A stretch of 64,000 nt of DNA from Crocinitomicaceae bacterium (GCA_022447585.1 JAKVAR010000009.1:307133-371132), one strand, 5' to 3'; positions 36,478-45,465 are shown, counted from the first letter of the stretch. Notes: generated by a model from the letters alone, not told the origin. Numbers and translations are program-made.

Positions 36478-37305
36478 TCACTCAACAATAGAAATTTTTC
36501 CTTCACCTAATTTAATCAACCTTTGTTTGTACAAGCTACCTACAGCCTGTTTGAATGTCTTTTTGCTCATACCAAGGATCTCACGGATGTCGTCTGGATC
36601 GCTTTTATCTGTTAAATTCAATGATTTATCTCTTTGAAGAATTTTCAAAAGCTCTTCCGCAGAGCCACTGATTTTGTCGTAACCCACTTTATCCAAACGA
36701 ATATCTAACTTACCGTCTTCACGAACTTTAGCCACATACCCCTTAATGTAATCACCTCTTTTAACGGATTTACTGATATCACTTCTAAAGATGAGTCCCG
36801 AATATTTATTATTCACAACAACTTTAACTCCTAAATCAGTTGTTTCACAAATAAGTAAATCAACTAATGCATCAGCTTCAAATTCTTCTTCACAAAATTG
36901 AAAATAGCGTTGTACTCTGGTAGATCCAACAACGCGATCTGTTTGATCATCAAGAAAAAGATGAGTTAAATAATACCTTCCTTCTTCAAGCTTCAGATTT
37001 TGCTCTTTAAACGGCACCATCAATTCCTTCTCCAATCCCCAATCAACAAATGCTCCAAAATGACTCACTGCAGTAGCTTTTAGATATGCAAAACCACCCA
37101 TTTCGATATAAGGCTTTTCTGTAGTTGCAACTACACGGTCTTCAGAGTCTCTATAAACGAAAACACTCACTTCATCATCCAACTGCATGTCATCAGTTAA
37201 ATACTTATTCGGCAATAAGACATCGTTATCCTCTTCATCTGCTAAATAAGCTCCTACGGAAGTAAATCTCAGAATAGTCAGGTTATTAAATTCACCAATA
37301 TTCAT
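36478..37305 (-). CDS. cvfB: CvfB-like S1 RNA-binding protein
   Basis: The 275-residue protein matches the CvfB/YitL family: three S1-type OB folds followed by a C-terminal winged helix. AYLKATAVSHFGAFVDWGLEKELMVPF-type sequence marks the second S1 repeat (about residues 72-100), and the winged helix begins near MSKKTFKQAVGSLYKQRLI. Such proteins bind RNA and affect virulence or exoprotein expression in Gram-positive relatives; the role in Bacteroidota is unknown. It is 3 bases upstream of the universal stress gene's stop codon on the same strand, so usp and cvfB are co-transcribed. Confidence 0.88.
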   Translation of the reverse strand: MNIGEFNNLTILRFTSVGAYLADEEDNDVLLPNKYLTDDMQLDDEVSVFVYRDSEDRVVATTEKPYIEMGGFAYLKATAVSHFGAFVDWGLEKELMVPFKEQNLKLEEGRYYLTHLFLDDQTDRVVGSTRVQRYFQFCEEEFEADALVDLLICETTDLGVKVVVNNKYSGLIFRSDISKSVKRGDYIKGYVAKVREDGKLDIRLDKVGYDKISGSAEELLKILQRDKSLNLTDKSDPDDIREILGMSKKTFKQAVGSLYKQRLIKLGEGKISIVE

Positions 37306-37308
37306 TTA

Positions 37309-38115
37309 TTAGAAATAAAGTGCAGACGCTAGCTTCGAATTCACGATTAAAACAGGCAACGCCGACTTGTTTGTAATTAAATTTTGTGCAAAGCTATCAA
37401 ATTGTGGCAATAAACTCTCAGAATGATACGCCAAAGCAATTAAGCCTGCATCATTATTTTTCACATAATGCATGATCTTCTTACCATAACCTCCACTTGA
37501 TTTTAAAAAGTTCATTTTTGCATCAATAGATCTTTCTTCATATTCTTTACTAACGATACCAATTCTATTCTTAATACGCGTATTCAACATTTCATCAGTT
37601 TGTGTCTCTGCCAGAACGTGTACTTTTGACTTAAAAATCTTTGCCATATCACCAGCAATAGATATGATTTGAAGGCTCTCTTTAGTTAAATCAACAGGAA
37701 CTACAATATTTCGGATTTCTTTTATTTCTGTATTTTTCTGAACAATTAAAAACGGGGCTTCTGTACTTGTTACAACTTTCATTGCATGTGACCCTGAAAC
37801 TCTTTGAAATCCTCTCATTCCATGAGTTCCCATAATAATTAATTGAGCTTTTTCTTCTTTAGCGATTTTTCCTATATCCGAAAATATATCTCCGACTTTA
37901 ACTAAAATAGAAACTTCACAACTGGAAGGAATAGTTAATTTCTCTTTTACCTTTTCAAGTTCCTTAATTTTTAACATCCCTTTAGCTTTATCAGCTACAA
38001 GATGAACTAATTGAATTTCCGTTGCCACATGTCTTCCTAAGAAGAGTGCGTATTCAACTGCTTTCTCACTCACCGGAGAAAAATCATAAGGTACGATGTA
38101 AAGGTTCTTGCTCAT
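37309..38115 (-). CDS. Tandem universal stress protein
   Basis: The 268-residue protein contains two universal stress domains in tandem (about residues 1-135 and 140-268). The first has the strand-helix start NLYIVPYDFSPVSEKAVEYA and the nucleotide-loop MGTHGMRGFQRVSGSHAMKV, which approximates the G-2x-G-9x-G(S/T) ATP site. The second repeat lacks a clear glycine-rich loop. I use ATG 38115; the longer frame starts at a TTG inside the TATATTTG promoter element (38131-38138). It heads an operon with cvfB. Confidence 0.85.
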   Translation of the reverse strand: MSKNLYIVPYDFSPVSEKAVEYALFLGRHVATEIQLVHLVADKAKGMLKIKELEKVKEKLTIPSSCEVSILVKVGDIFSDIGKIAKEEKAQLIIMGTHGMRGFQRVSGSHAMKVVTSTEAPFLIVQKNTEIKEIRNIVVPVDLTKESLQIISIAGDMAKIFKSKVHVLAETQTDEMLNTRIKNRIGIVSKEYEERSIDAKMNFLKSSGGYGKKIMHYVKNNDAGLIALAYHSESLLPQFDSFAQNLITNKSALPVLIVNSKLASALYF

Positions 38116-38130
38116 AAAGTTCGGTTTACT

Positions 38131-38138
38131 CAAATATA
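38131..38138 (-). promoter_or_regulatory. -7 element (TATATTTG) for usp-cvfB
   Basis: On the minus strand TATATTTG fits the consensus and ends 15 bases before the ATG at 38115. Confidence 0.6.
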
Positions 38139-38230
38139 GATATTATTGTTATTCAAACGAAACAATAGCGATTCAATTAATATCTGTAGATATTTAGCGA
38201 ATAGTTAATGATAGAAATTGAACAAAACAA

Positions 38231-39340
38231 TTAAAACTTCCTTTTTTTACGACGTTTTCTTTTCTTTTTATCGCCATAAACAGATAGGTCTGATGGATCA
38301 CGTTTATCTTTCTTATCTACCTTAGGCAAATCAGCTGTTTCTTTTTGGTCGTCTGCTTTCAGTTGGTCTTCTGGAGTAACTGCTACATGTGAACCACCAT
38401 CAACTGGCGTATTTTGTCCTTCAGGGTTAATCCAGTCTCCCTTAATTTCTTTCTTTTCTAATTTCCCTGTATTTTCATTCTTGACATAAACGTATTGTTT
38501 CTTAGCACCAGATCCGCTATTCACTCCAATCACATCTTCATGTAAGATCCATTTCGAACCTTCCAAAACAAAAGCATCATAAGACATGTCAGGTACATAA
38601 AATGACCTAAACTTTTTCATACTTGGAGATTCAGGAGAAAGGTGGTCAAAGATGATACGATCTCGTTGTTTTTCATATTTCAATGACATCGTTACTTTTT
38701 TTGAATGCTCAAAGAATACGCGCTTTTGAGTCGTTTTTCCTGATTTAAAAATTGGACTTCCGAGTTTAACTGTCTTACCAGTGAAGTAGATTGCATCTAT
38801 CAACTTCATCTGACTTAATGATGTATTATAGTCCCAACCAAGAACAGTATAGATAGTCCGACTACCTTTTTTTATTGGAATAATTTTGTAGTAAAGTGCC
38901 CCATACCAATTATCGGCAGTAATAATTTCACTTGGTTGCATGGGCATCCCAAATGATTTGTCTTGAAGTTCTGTAACATATTGTGTTTTTCTTCTTTTAT
39001 CTATATGGATCACAAATGCAGTATAGTTTTGACTAAAATCATCCTGTTCCACATTCCAGTTAACAATTCTCATTTGTTTATCTGGACTATCTATAAAACC
39101 AATCGTGTTTAGCTTTGAGAAAGGGTAGTGCATAGATTGCTCGTCACTTAGAACGCGTTTCATCTCAATCTTTAGGAGATTATTCTTTTCCTTTTTCTCT
39201 TGATTATTTGAAGCCGATCTCAAGTCTAATAAAAGTTTTTCCAATTTAGCCTCTGCAACCTGCATATCGATATCTTGAGCAACCAGAACAACAGGCATAA
39301 TATATACTAGCAATAAAAAGGTAAGTTTTCTCATAATCAT
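38231..39340 (-). CDS. Exported protein of unknown function with a basic C-terminal tail
   Basis: The 369-residue protein has a signal peptide (MRKLTFLLLVYIMPVVLVAQ; a second ATG two codons after the first is equally possible). The middle (about 50-270) is beta-rich with no recognised domain; repeated aromatic motifs such as NWYGALYYKIIPIKKGSRTI stand out. The last 70 residues are acidic, then switch to a very basic tail (GDKKKRKRRKKRKF). The unusual charge pattern could bind an anionic surface polymer. No catalytic residues are evident. It is followed within 52 bases by the DinB gene on the same strand, but the two need not be linked. Confidence 0.65.
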   Translation of the reverse strand: MIMRKLTFLLLVYIMPVVLVAQDIDMQVAEAKLEKLLLDLRSASNNQEKKEKNNLLKIEMKRVLSDEQSMHYPFSKLNTIGFIDSPDKQMRIVNWNVEQDDFSQNYTAFVIHIDKRRKTQYVTELQDKSFGMPMQPSEIITADNWYGALYYKIIPIKKGSRTIYTVLGWDYNTSLSQMKLIDAIYFTGKTVKLGSPIFKSGKTTQKRVFFEHSKKVTMSLKYEKQRDRIIFDHLSPESPSMKKFRSFYVPDMSYDAFVLEGSKWILHEDVIGVNSGSGAKKQYVYVKNENTGKLEKKEIKGDWINPEGQNTPVDGGSHVAVTPEDQLKADDQKETADLPKVDKKDKRDPSDLSVYGDKKKRKRRKKRKF

Positions 39341-39391
39341 ATAAACGTAAATACAACTGAATGGTTACTCTTGTTCAAATTCTGCGCCAAT

Positions 39392-39835
39392 TTATCTAAA
39401 AGTAATAAAATTAAACACTGGCGGTTCCAATCCATGATCCCGCAATGATTTTGCGATTTGACCTCGATGATAGTTGCTATGATTAAGAATATGGTATAAA
39501 ATATCTATAGTCTCTTTAGTAAATATAACTCCCTCTTCACTGTGATAATTGACTTTCTCGTAAGTCTCATTTTTCTCTAAATAATCAATCGTCTTTAAGT
39601 AATTTTCTTGATGTAATTTCTCCCAATAATCAATCGGTAGTTTATCCCAACTGAATGATTCAGGAGGTAAACCAAGAACCCTATATATCCAAATATGATG
39701 AACATTCACAATATGAGACATCATTTTAACAACGTATTCGGGTATATCTTGCTCTTGACTTAAGATGGTTCTGCACCAATTTTTATTAGAGCGAAAATCG
39801 TATTCAAATTTGTCTTGAAAAAATTCCTTTAACAA
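39392..39835 (-). CDS. DinB family protein
   Basis: The 147-residue protein is a four-helix DinB-like fold, a group of putative metal-dependent enzymes (thiol transferase relatives). The expected histidines are present: HHIWIYRVLG near residue 47 and HSNYHRGQIAKSLRDHG near residue 120, which together form the usual three-His metal site. It lies directly against rpe (no gap), so the two are co-transcribed; no known function links them. Confidence 0.85.
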   Translation of the reverse strand: MLKEFFQDKFEYDFRSNKNWCRTILSQEQDIPEYVVKMMSHIVNVHHIWIYRVLGLPPESFSWDKLPIDYWEKLHQENYLKTIDYLEKNETYEKVNYHSEEGVIFTKETIDILYHILNHSNYHRGQIAKSLRDHGLEPPVFNFITFR

Positions 39836-40486
39836 TTAGATGGCCTTTAAATCAACAATAGTTTGAGTAGGGTTTTCAGAATTGAAAACAAAACTTCCAG
39901 CAACCAAAACATCAGCACCAGCTTTTAATAAATCAGCACCAGTAGATGTATTCACCCCACCATCTACCTCAATAACCGCATTAGAACCAGAACTTTCAAT
40001 CATTTTTTTAGTTTGTTCAACCTTAGTGACAGCCTGTTGAATAAATTTCTGCCCACCAAAACCAGGATTTACAGACATTATTAACACCATGTCTATATCT
40101 CTAATCACATTTTCCAAAACGCTAACATTCGTATGAGGATTCAAAGCAACTCCCGCTTTCATCCCATTAGCTTTAATCAATTGAATCGTTCTATGCAAAT
40201 GTCTACATGCTTCATAATGCACCGTTAAAACATCTGCACCAGATTTCGCAAATTCTTCAACATATTGATCTGGATTTTCAATCATTAAGTGAACGTCTAA
40301 CGGTTTAGTTGCATACTTCTTAATTGCCTTAATGACAGGAAAGCCAAAAGAAATATTAGGAACGAACACACCGTCCATTACGTCAATATGAAACCAATCA
40401 GCTAAAGAAGCATTAATCATTTCTACATCACGCTGAATATTTGCGAAATCACAAGATAAAACTGAAGGGGCAATTAAATGGGACAT
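39836..40486 (-). CDS. rpe: Ribulose-phosphate 3-epimerase
   Basis: The 216-residue TIM-barrel metalloenzyme interconverts ribulose 5-phosphate and xylulose 5-phosphate in the pentose phosphate pathway. The active-site stretches are intact: APSVLSCDFANI, WFHIDVMDGVFVPNISFGFP (metal His and catalytic Asp), DVHLMIENPD, MSVNPGFGGQKF and the phosphate-binding EVDGGVN. It is encoded leftward, just upstream of the DinB gene with no intergenic base. Confidence 0.96.
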   Translation of the reverse strand: MSHLIAPSVLSCDFANIQRDVEMINASLADWFHIDVMDGVFVPNISFGFPVIKAIKKYATKPLDVHLMIENPDQYVEEFAKSGADVLTVHYEACRHLHRTIQLIKANGMKAGVALNPHTNVSVLENVIRDIDMVLIMSVNPGFGGQKFIQQAVTKVEQTKKMIESSGSNAVIEVDGGVNTSTGADLLKAGADVLVAGSFVFNSENPTQTIVDLKAI

Positions 40487-40527
40487 GTATTTGATTTTTT
40501 GTCACAAAGGTATTGATTATACTCTCA

Positions 40528-42102
40528 TTATTCACGAATAAGACCTAGGTATTCTTCATCTCTACCATAAATATCCAAGAAAAGTGCTATACCCAAGCCT
40601 TTCCGGGTAGCGCTTTGGTACTCAACGTATATCGGAACAGGAGATAGAAGCTTGATTTCATAGTTCTCATTTCGAGCAAAAATTGAATCTAGGGAATCTG
40701 GAATAACCTCATTAAATTTATTTCGGTACTCATCTCTTTCTAGAATAATTTTAGCTAAATCCACAGGGTTTTGTGTTCTCATGCACCCATGTGAGTATGC
40801 TCTAACATCAACTCCAAACAATGATTTTGAAGGTGTATCATGAAAATATACACTATGCTTATTATAAAAATCAAATTTGATTATGCCCAGACTATTTTTA
40901 GGTCCCGGTTCTTGCCTAACTCTGTATGGGAAAGCGTTCTGCCTAATTTTCTTCCAATCAACAGAATATGGATCAACTTCTTCACCTTTCTTAAAAAGTT
41001 TATAGTTATGCTTATCCATGTATGCTGGAGACCGTTTTAAATGCGGTAAAATTTCTTTACTTGATATGGAATATGGAACATTCCAATATGGATAAACAAT
41101 AATTTTTCTGAGCTTGGAACTCAATTCAGGTGTTTGATTCTTAAATGTTCCAACAACAATGTTGTGTTCACTTTGGAGGCTGTCATTATCATAATATCTG
41201 AGTTTATACTCAGGAATATTGATGTGGATGTATGTTTCTGGTCTTGGCTCTCGATCTCTAATTTTATCCATAGCAAGGATAATTCTCTCAGCTTTATGAA
41301 AAGTGCTTTCATTCAAGGCCATAGAAGTATACTTTCCGATTACACCATCTGGTTTTAAACCATTATCAATTTGAAAGCGAGTTAACCCATTAATAATAGC
41401 CAAACTGTCCTTTATATCCTCTTTTAAATATCCTTTAGAAACTAAAGCAATTCTTGTTTTCTCAAAAGCATATAGAGTATCGTATTTAATAGACTCAATA
41501 TCGAAAAAAGTAGTATCTAATGGCAATGAATCGATTAAATCTATTAATCCTTGTCCCAATACGTGATAGCTTGTATCATTCGGACCGAATTTAAGAAATT
41601 GAGATCTTAGGTCATTGCTATAATCGAAGTCTAGTAAAGCATCTAAAGTATCGGCTCTAATTAACATTTTGGGCTTTTTAAGCTTTGTTTCATAATCAAT
41701 AAAACCATTTTGTAAATCAGAGACAACCTGAGCTAAAGAGACAGTGATATTAATTTCATCTTGAATGAAATTCTCTGTTATAGTCCCAAAAGTTCTATTG
41801 AACGGAATACCTAAAACTAATTGATTGTCAAGTAAGGCTTTCATTGCTTTACCTTCAGAAGTAATCATAGAGTCATTTATCCAACGTGGTTGATAATCTC
41901 GCTGACTATAATATTCCGTTAAATAGGAAAGCGTAGAGTCAGGCAATCCTATATGATTTAAATACTCTTCAGTAATGGCTATTTTCATTTTTTCGGAAAG
42001 ACTGATATCCCTAACCTCAAAAGGAGGTATTACTGCAGCCTGTTTTTCTTCTGAACATCCAAATAATAACAGTGATATAAAAATGACTAGTAGTAGTCTC
42101 AT
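40528..42102 (-). CDS. L,D-transpeptidase (YcbB-like), lipoprotein
   Basis: The 524-residue protein has a lipoprotein signal ending LLLFGC (Cys16), a YcbB-type N-terminal substrate domain, a peptidoglycan-binding domain (LTRFQIDNGLKPDGVIGKYT, about residues 239-258) and a C-terminal YkuD catalytic domain with the nucleophile motif SHGCMR. It makes 3-3 cross-links in peptidoglycan or anchors proteins to it. The signal places it in the periplasm, tethered to a membrane. It is transcribed alone, divergent from the rhomboid gene. Confidence 0.92.
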   Translation of the reverse strand: MRLLLVIFISLLLFGCSEEKQAAVIPPFEVRDISLSEKMKIAITEEYLNHIGLPDSTLSYLTEYYSQRDYQPRWINDSMITSEGKAMKALLDNQLVLGIPFNRTFGTITENFIQDEINITVSLAQVVSDLQNGFIDYETKLKKPKMLIRADTLDALLDFDYSNDLRSQFLKFGPNDTSYHVLGQGLIDLIDSLPLDTTFFDIESIKYDTLYAFEKTRIALVSKGYLKEDIKDSLAIINGLTRFQIDNGLKPDGVIGKYTSMALNESTFHKAERIILAMDKIRDREPRPETYIHINIPEYKLRYYDNDSLQSEHNIVVGTFKNQTPELSSKLRKIIVYPYWNVPYSISSKEILPHLKRSPAYMDKHNYKLFKKGEEVDPYSVDWKKIRQNAFPYRVRQEPGPKNSLGIIKFDFYNKHSVYFHDTPSKSLFGVDVRAYSHGCMRTQNPVDLAKIILERDEYRNKFNEVIPDSLDSIFARNENYEIKLLSPVPIYVEYQSATRKGLGIALFLDIYGRDEEYLGLIRE

Positions 42103-42166
42103 GTATGTAAGCGTTGAATTATGTACATTAGCACGTGTTCAATTATAACGAATATAATCTATTTCA

Positions 42167-42793
42167 ATGACGATAAACATTCTAACTATCATATTATTTG
42201 CAACAATTGTTATTTCCTTAATGGCATTTAACAATAGAAAAATGATGGACAACATGCTTTTCATTCCATATGACTGCAAACATAATTCCAATTATTCAAG
42301 AATTTTTACGCACATGTTAATTCATGGTGATTATGGACACCTTATATTCAACATGATATCACTTTATTATCTAGGAAACAGCCTTTTAAACTTTCCAGGA
42401 GGTTTGGTTTGGGAGTTTGGCCCATCGGGTGGTCAAATTCATTTTGCTATCCTTTATATTCTGGGCGGACTCTTTGCAACATTGATTCCCTATGGAAGAA
42501 ATCAAGACAATCCTAGCTACAGATCTCTTGGTGCTTCTGGAGCTGTTTCTGCTGTAATTTTTGCGGCTATTGTTTGGGAGCCTAGCATGAAATTGAATTT
42601 AATATTTATTCCTATCGGTATTCCTGCATACATTTTTGGGCCATTGTATTTGCTCTATGAATTCTATCAAGATAAGCGAGGAAACACAGGGATTGCTCAT
42701 GATGCTCACATTGGAGGCGCAATTTTTGGTGTTATTTACGTTTTAATTATTAATATTGATAAAGGAACTCAATTCATCAATTACATCTTTTAA
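42167..42793 (+). CDS. Rhomboid family intramembrane serine protease
   Basis: The 208-residue protein has six transmembrane segments and the rhomboid catalytic dyad: Ser124 in LGASGAVSAV and His181 in AHDAHIGGAIFG. The HGDYGHLIFNMISL stretch is the conserved first-helix motif HxxxxHxxxNM. It cleaves membrane-protein substrates within the bilayer. It is 3 bases upstream of a class IV aminotransferase gene. Confidence 0.93.
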   Translation: MTINILTIILFATIVISLMAFNNRKMMDNMLFIPYDCKHNSNYSRIFTHMLIHGDYGHLIFNMISLYYLGNSLLNFPGGLVWEFGPSGGQIHFAILYILGGLFATLIPYGRNQDNPSYRSLGASGAVSAVIFAAIVWEPSMKLNLIFIPIGIPAYIFGPLYLLYEFYQDKRGNTGIAHDAHIGGAIFGVIYVLIINIDKGTQFINYIF

Positions 42794-42795
42794 TA

Positions 42796-43656
42796 ATGCT
42801 ATACATCAATAACAACGATACTATTATTGCAAATGAAGGTCCTATTATTCATGCTGGAAATAGGGGGTATTTATATGGTGATGGTGTTTTTGAGAGTATT
42901 AGAATTATTGATGGAAGAGCTATAAATCTGGAGAACCATGTAAAACGTATGATGGAAGGATCTCGAAAAATAATGATGAGACCTCCTAGTTTTTTTGAGT
43001 TAGAGTTTTTTGAAGAACGGATTAATGATTTGTTAGCAAAGTCAGAAATCACAAAAGGAGGGAAATGTCGCATTTCTTTAGACCGCGCCACTGGGGGGAC
43101 ATACAGACCAGTATCTAATGAAATAGAATACCTTATTGAAGTCTACCCTATAAAGGAAAACCTGTTTGAATTAAATCAAAAAGGAATTGAGCTTGATTTA
43201 TTTACGGATTTGAAAAAATCTAGAACTAGCTTGTCAAATTTCAAGACAAAAAACGGTTTGATATATGTAATGGCTTCAATTGCGGCAACAGAAAAAGGCT
43301 TAGATGATCTATTAATCAGTAATGAAATTGGAGGCATTCTTGAGTCAACCGCTGCTAATTTATTTGTTGTTAGTAATGGTGTTCTATATACGCCAAGTCT
43401 AGATGATGGCTGTTTGGCTGGAACTATGAGAATGCAAATAATCAATCTTGCAATTGCGAACGGAATAAAAGTCTATGAATGTAGTATTATGCCGCAAAAT
43501 CTGCTTGTTGCTGATGAAATCTTCCTGACAAATGCTATAAAGGGAATTACATGGGTGAGCGGATACCGCACTAAAAGATACTTCAACAACGTATCAAGAA
43601 AATTAATAGAATTACTCAACGCTTCTTGGGCACAAAAACCCCAAATTCATGAATAA
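42796..43656 (+). CDS. Class IV pyridoxal-phosphate aminotransferase
   Basis: The 286-residue protein belongs to the fold type IV aminotransferases (branched-chain aminotransferase, D-amino-acid aminotransferase, aminodeoxychorismate lyase). The N-terminal NRGYLYGDGVFESIRIIDGR is a hallmark. The PLP-binding Lys is probably in FKTKNGLIYVMASI, and ILESTAANLFVV is the conserved cofactor-binding Glu region. I cannot separate branched-chain aminotransferase from aminodeoxychorismate lyase activity from motifs alone; the length favours the latter or an IlvE-like enzyme of Flavobacteriia. It is co-transcribed with the rhomboid gene. Confidence 0.85.
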   Translation: MLYINNNDTIIANEGPIIHAGNRGYLYGDGVFESIRIIDGRAINLENHVKRMMEGSRKIMMRPPSFFELEFFEERINDLLAKSEITKGGKCRISLDRATGGTYRPVSNEIEYLIEVYPIKENLFELNQKGIELDLFTDLKKSRTSLSNFKTKNGLIYVMASIAATEKGLDDLLISNEIGGILESTAANLFVVSNGVLYTPSLDDGCLAGTMRMQIINLAIANGIKVYECSIMPQNLLVADEIFLTNAIKGITWVSGYRTKRYFNNVSRKLIELLNASWAQKPQIHE

Positions 43657-43870
43657 GACCGTTATAAATGGCAACGGGAAGCTTGTAAAGTACCTGTAAT
43701 TGAATTTCAGGATAAAAAACTTGCTCACAAAATTATACTCTTGATATATATGCACGAATATAATCTGAGAACAATTAAGTTCGCAATAACATTACCCCAA
43801 AGAAAGTTTCAACCCGTATAAAACTCGCCGCATTTTTGTACTTTTACGGTTGAATTAACAATACAACAAA

Positions 43871-44158
43871 ATGAAATTATTCAAATTTATTGCTCCAGTA
43901 TTATTGTCTACATTGCTCGTTGCGTGTGGAGGAAACACTAAAGTAGCTAAAGAAGGTAATGATCTTAATGCTGAGAAAACTGAATGTGCATCTTCGTGTG
44001 ATGATGGGGAAAAGTCTGAATGTTGTTCGGAAGATAAAAAAGCATCTGCTGATAAAATTGATTGGAAAGATGACACAGGTTGTTCAGAAGAGTCTACAGC
44101 AAAAAATGCAAAAGGTGATTGCAGCAAAACATGCAGTGACGCTGAAAAAGAGGCGTAA
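43871..44158 (+). CDS. Small Cys-rich acidic lipoprotein
   Basis: The 95-residue protein has a lipoprotein signal ending LLVAC (Cys19). The mature domain is short, strongly acidic and contains seven further cysteines arranged as C-x3-C, CC, a single C and C-x3-C (ECASSC, ECCSED, TGCSEES, DCSKTC). Paired cysteines in a small, highly charged surface or periplasmic protein suggest metal binding or a disulfide knot. I do not recognise a family. It is monocistronic, with a terminator directly after the stop. Confidence 0.65.
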   Translation: MKLFKFIAPVLLSTLLVACGGNTKVAKEGNDLNAEKTECASSCDDGEKSECCSEDKKASADKIDWKDDTGCSEESTAKNAKGDCSKTCSDAEKEA

Positions 44159-44180
44159 ACCTATCTAAACGATAACTTTT

Positions 44181-44210
44181 GTCCTTCCATTAATGGAGGG
44201 ACTTTTTTTT
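44181..44210 (+). terminator. Intrinsic terminator after the Cys-rich lipoprotein gene
   Basis: GTCCTTCCAT pairs with ATGGAGGGAC (one G-T pair) around TA, followed by T8. The hairpin contains an ATG in frame with the next gene, which is not its start. Confidence 0.9.
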
Positions 44211-44219
44211 GAAAATACT

Positions 44220-44414
44220 ATGGACGGAAGAAATAGATCAGACATTCGAATTGGAGGGTATGTAGGAATTGTTTTAAAGCAACACCAGCGTACAGGAGAG
44301 ATAACAGAAGGTATTATAAAACAAATACTAACAAAATCAACTTTCCATCCGCATGGCATTAAGGTTAAGCTAGAAGACAATAAAGTTGGGAGAGTCAAAG
44401 AGATAATCGATTAG
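44220..44414 (+). CDS. ywbE: YwbE family protein (DUF2196)
   Basis: The 64-residue protein fits the YwbE family: DGRNRSDIRIGGYVGIVLKQ, then HQRTGEITEGIIKQILTKS, and a PHGIKVKLEDNKVGRVKEI ending. It is a small SH3-like beta barrel of unknown function, possibly nucleic-acid binding. ATG 44220 gives the family start; an in-frame ATG at 44193 lies inside the upstream terminator hairpin. No strong promoter is visible, so it may depend on read-through of that terminator. Confidence 0.85.
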   Translation: MDGRNRSDIRIGGYVGIVLKQHQRTGEITEGIIKQILTKSTFHPHGIKVKLEDNKVGRVKEIID

Positions 44415-44426
44415 TCACCACCTCAC

Positions 44427-44457
44427 TTGTTACCATGGTATATATTACATACATTTG
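44427..44457 (+). promoter_or_regulatory. Promoter (TTG-20-TACATTTG) of the FMN reductase gene
   Basis: TTG at 44427-44429 and TACATTTG at 44450-44457 have a 20-base spacing. The ATG at 44469 follows 11 bases later. Confidence 0.7.
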
Positions 44458-44468
44458 GAAAAAAATCT

Positions 44469-44990
44469 ATGAAAAAAATAATAGCCTTCTCAGGTAGTAA
44501 CAGTAAAACATCAATTAACCAGCAATTAATTGAAGCCATTGCTAGTAGCAATGAACAAATGGAAACTCTAAATCTAAGAGACTACGAAGCACCACTATAT
44601 GGAATTGATATAGAAGAGGAAATTGGAATTCCCGAAACTATGACTTTGCTAAAGCAAAAAATTAAAGACGCTGATGGTATTTTAGTTTCATGTCCAGAAC
44701 ACAATGGATCAATGCCTGCAGTTTTAAAAAATACAATCGATTGGCTATCTCGAATAGAACCAAAAGTGTTTGAAGATAAACCGACAGTATTTCTTAGCAC
44801 ATCACCCGGGCCTAGAGGTGGTGTTAGTGCTTTAGAACATTTAGTTGCTGTAATGCCATATCGAGGAGCCAATATAGTTGGTTCTTTGAGCATTGGTAGT
44901 TTTCAAGACCATTATGCCAATGGTGTATTGTCGGAAGAAGTCACATCCAAATTGAACCCAATTATTGAGGATCTGAAAAATTCGATGTAA
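44469..44990 (+). CDS. NADPH-dependent FMN reductase family flavoprotein
   Basis: The 173-residue flavodoxin-like protein (NAD(P)H:quinone/FMN reductase family) reduces FMN, quinones or similar acceptors with NAD(P)H. The FMN phosphate loop is AFSGSNSKTSINQQL at the N-terminus, the isoalloxazine contact CPEHNGSMPAVLKNTIDWLS is intact, and STSPGPRGG is the third family motif. I use ATG 44469: the longer frame starts at the promoter's -33 TTG. No link to neighbours is apparent. Confidence 0.9.
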   Translation: MKKIIAFSGSNSKTSINQQLIEAIASSNEQMETLNLRDYEAPLYGIDIEEEIGIPETMTLLKQKIKDADGILVSCPEHNGSMPAVLKNTIDWLSRIEPKVFEDKPTVFLSTSPGPRGGVSALEHLVAVMPYRGANIVGSLSIGSFQDHYANGVLSEEVTSKLNPIIEDLKNSM

Positions 44991-45055
44991 TCGATTAAAG
45001 AATCAAATAAGGTTTATAGGTCTTAATGAATTAACTGCTCATTAGAATTCAGAAA

Positions 45056-45223
45056 ATGCGTTTATGCTGCGAAATACATCAAAAATTCACGGAAGATTTT
45101 AAGCCAAAGAATAAATTTTGGGTACAACTGAAGCAGGTTTCAACGGATGAGATGAAGAATTCTATTAATAGTTATCCTTCGGAAGTATTATATTATAGAT
45201 CCAAATTATTGAAAACGATTTAA
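45056..45223 (+). CDS. Possible small protein or gene remnant
   Basis: A 55-residue frame starts MRLCCEIHQKFTEDFKPKNK and ends YYRSKLLKTI. The composition looks protein-like (aromatics, balanced charge), but I recognise no family and see no promoter or ribosome site. It lies in a 475-base stretch that otherwise holds only the cold-shock leader. It may be a small gene or the end of a decayed one. Confidence 0.25.
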   Translation: MRLCCEIHQKFTEDFKPKNKFWVQLKQVSTDEMKNSINSYPSEVLYYRSKLLKTI

Positions 45224-45312
45224 AAAGCGTTCATTTTAATAAAAATTGATCTCTTTTTAGTCTGTAACTGAATAAAATGGATTGCAAGAACGACATTTCC
45301 GTGTAGAAAAGG

Positions 45313-45320
45313 TATCTTTG
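45313..45320 (+). promoter_or_regulatory. -7 element (TATCTTTG) for the cold-shock gene
   Basis: TATCTTTG fits the consensus and predicts a transcript with a leader of about 140 bases before the ATG at 45466. Confidence 0.5.
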
Positions 45321-45324
45321 CTTA

Positions 45325-45465
45325 AAGATGAATCCCTTGATGCATTCGCATTATTGAATCTTCAATTCATTTCTGTCTTGTATATAGCATTTCAGAATTG
45401 GATTCATATTGAACATTAATCTGTAAAACACAGATTTAACGAATAAAAACTGAAATTAAATATTA
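45325..45465 (+). promoter_or_regulatory. Long structured 5' leader of the cold-shock protein mRNA
   Basis: ATGAATCC (45328-45335) is perfectly complementary to GGATTCAT (45400-45407). Between them TTGAA pairs with TTCAA (45354-45365), and AATCTGT pairs with ACAGATT (45418-45436) just before the coding start. Long structured leaders are a known feature of cspA-type thermoregulated mRNAs; the function here is inferred. Confidence 0.45.

Noticed and set aside
44193..44219. Longer YwbE start
   Set aside because: The ATG lies inside the upstream terminator hairpin; ATG 44220 gives the family N-terminus.
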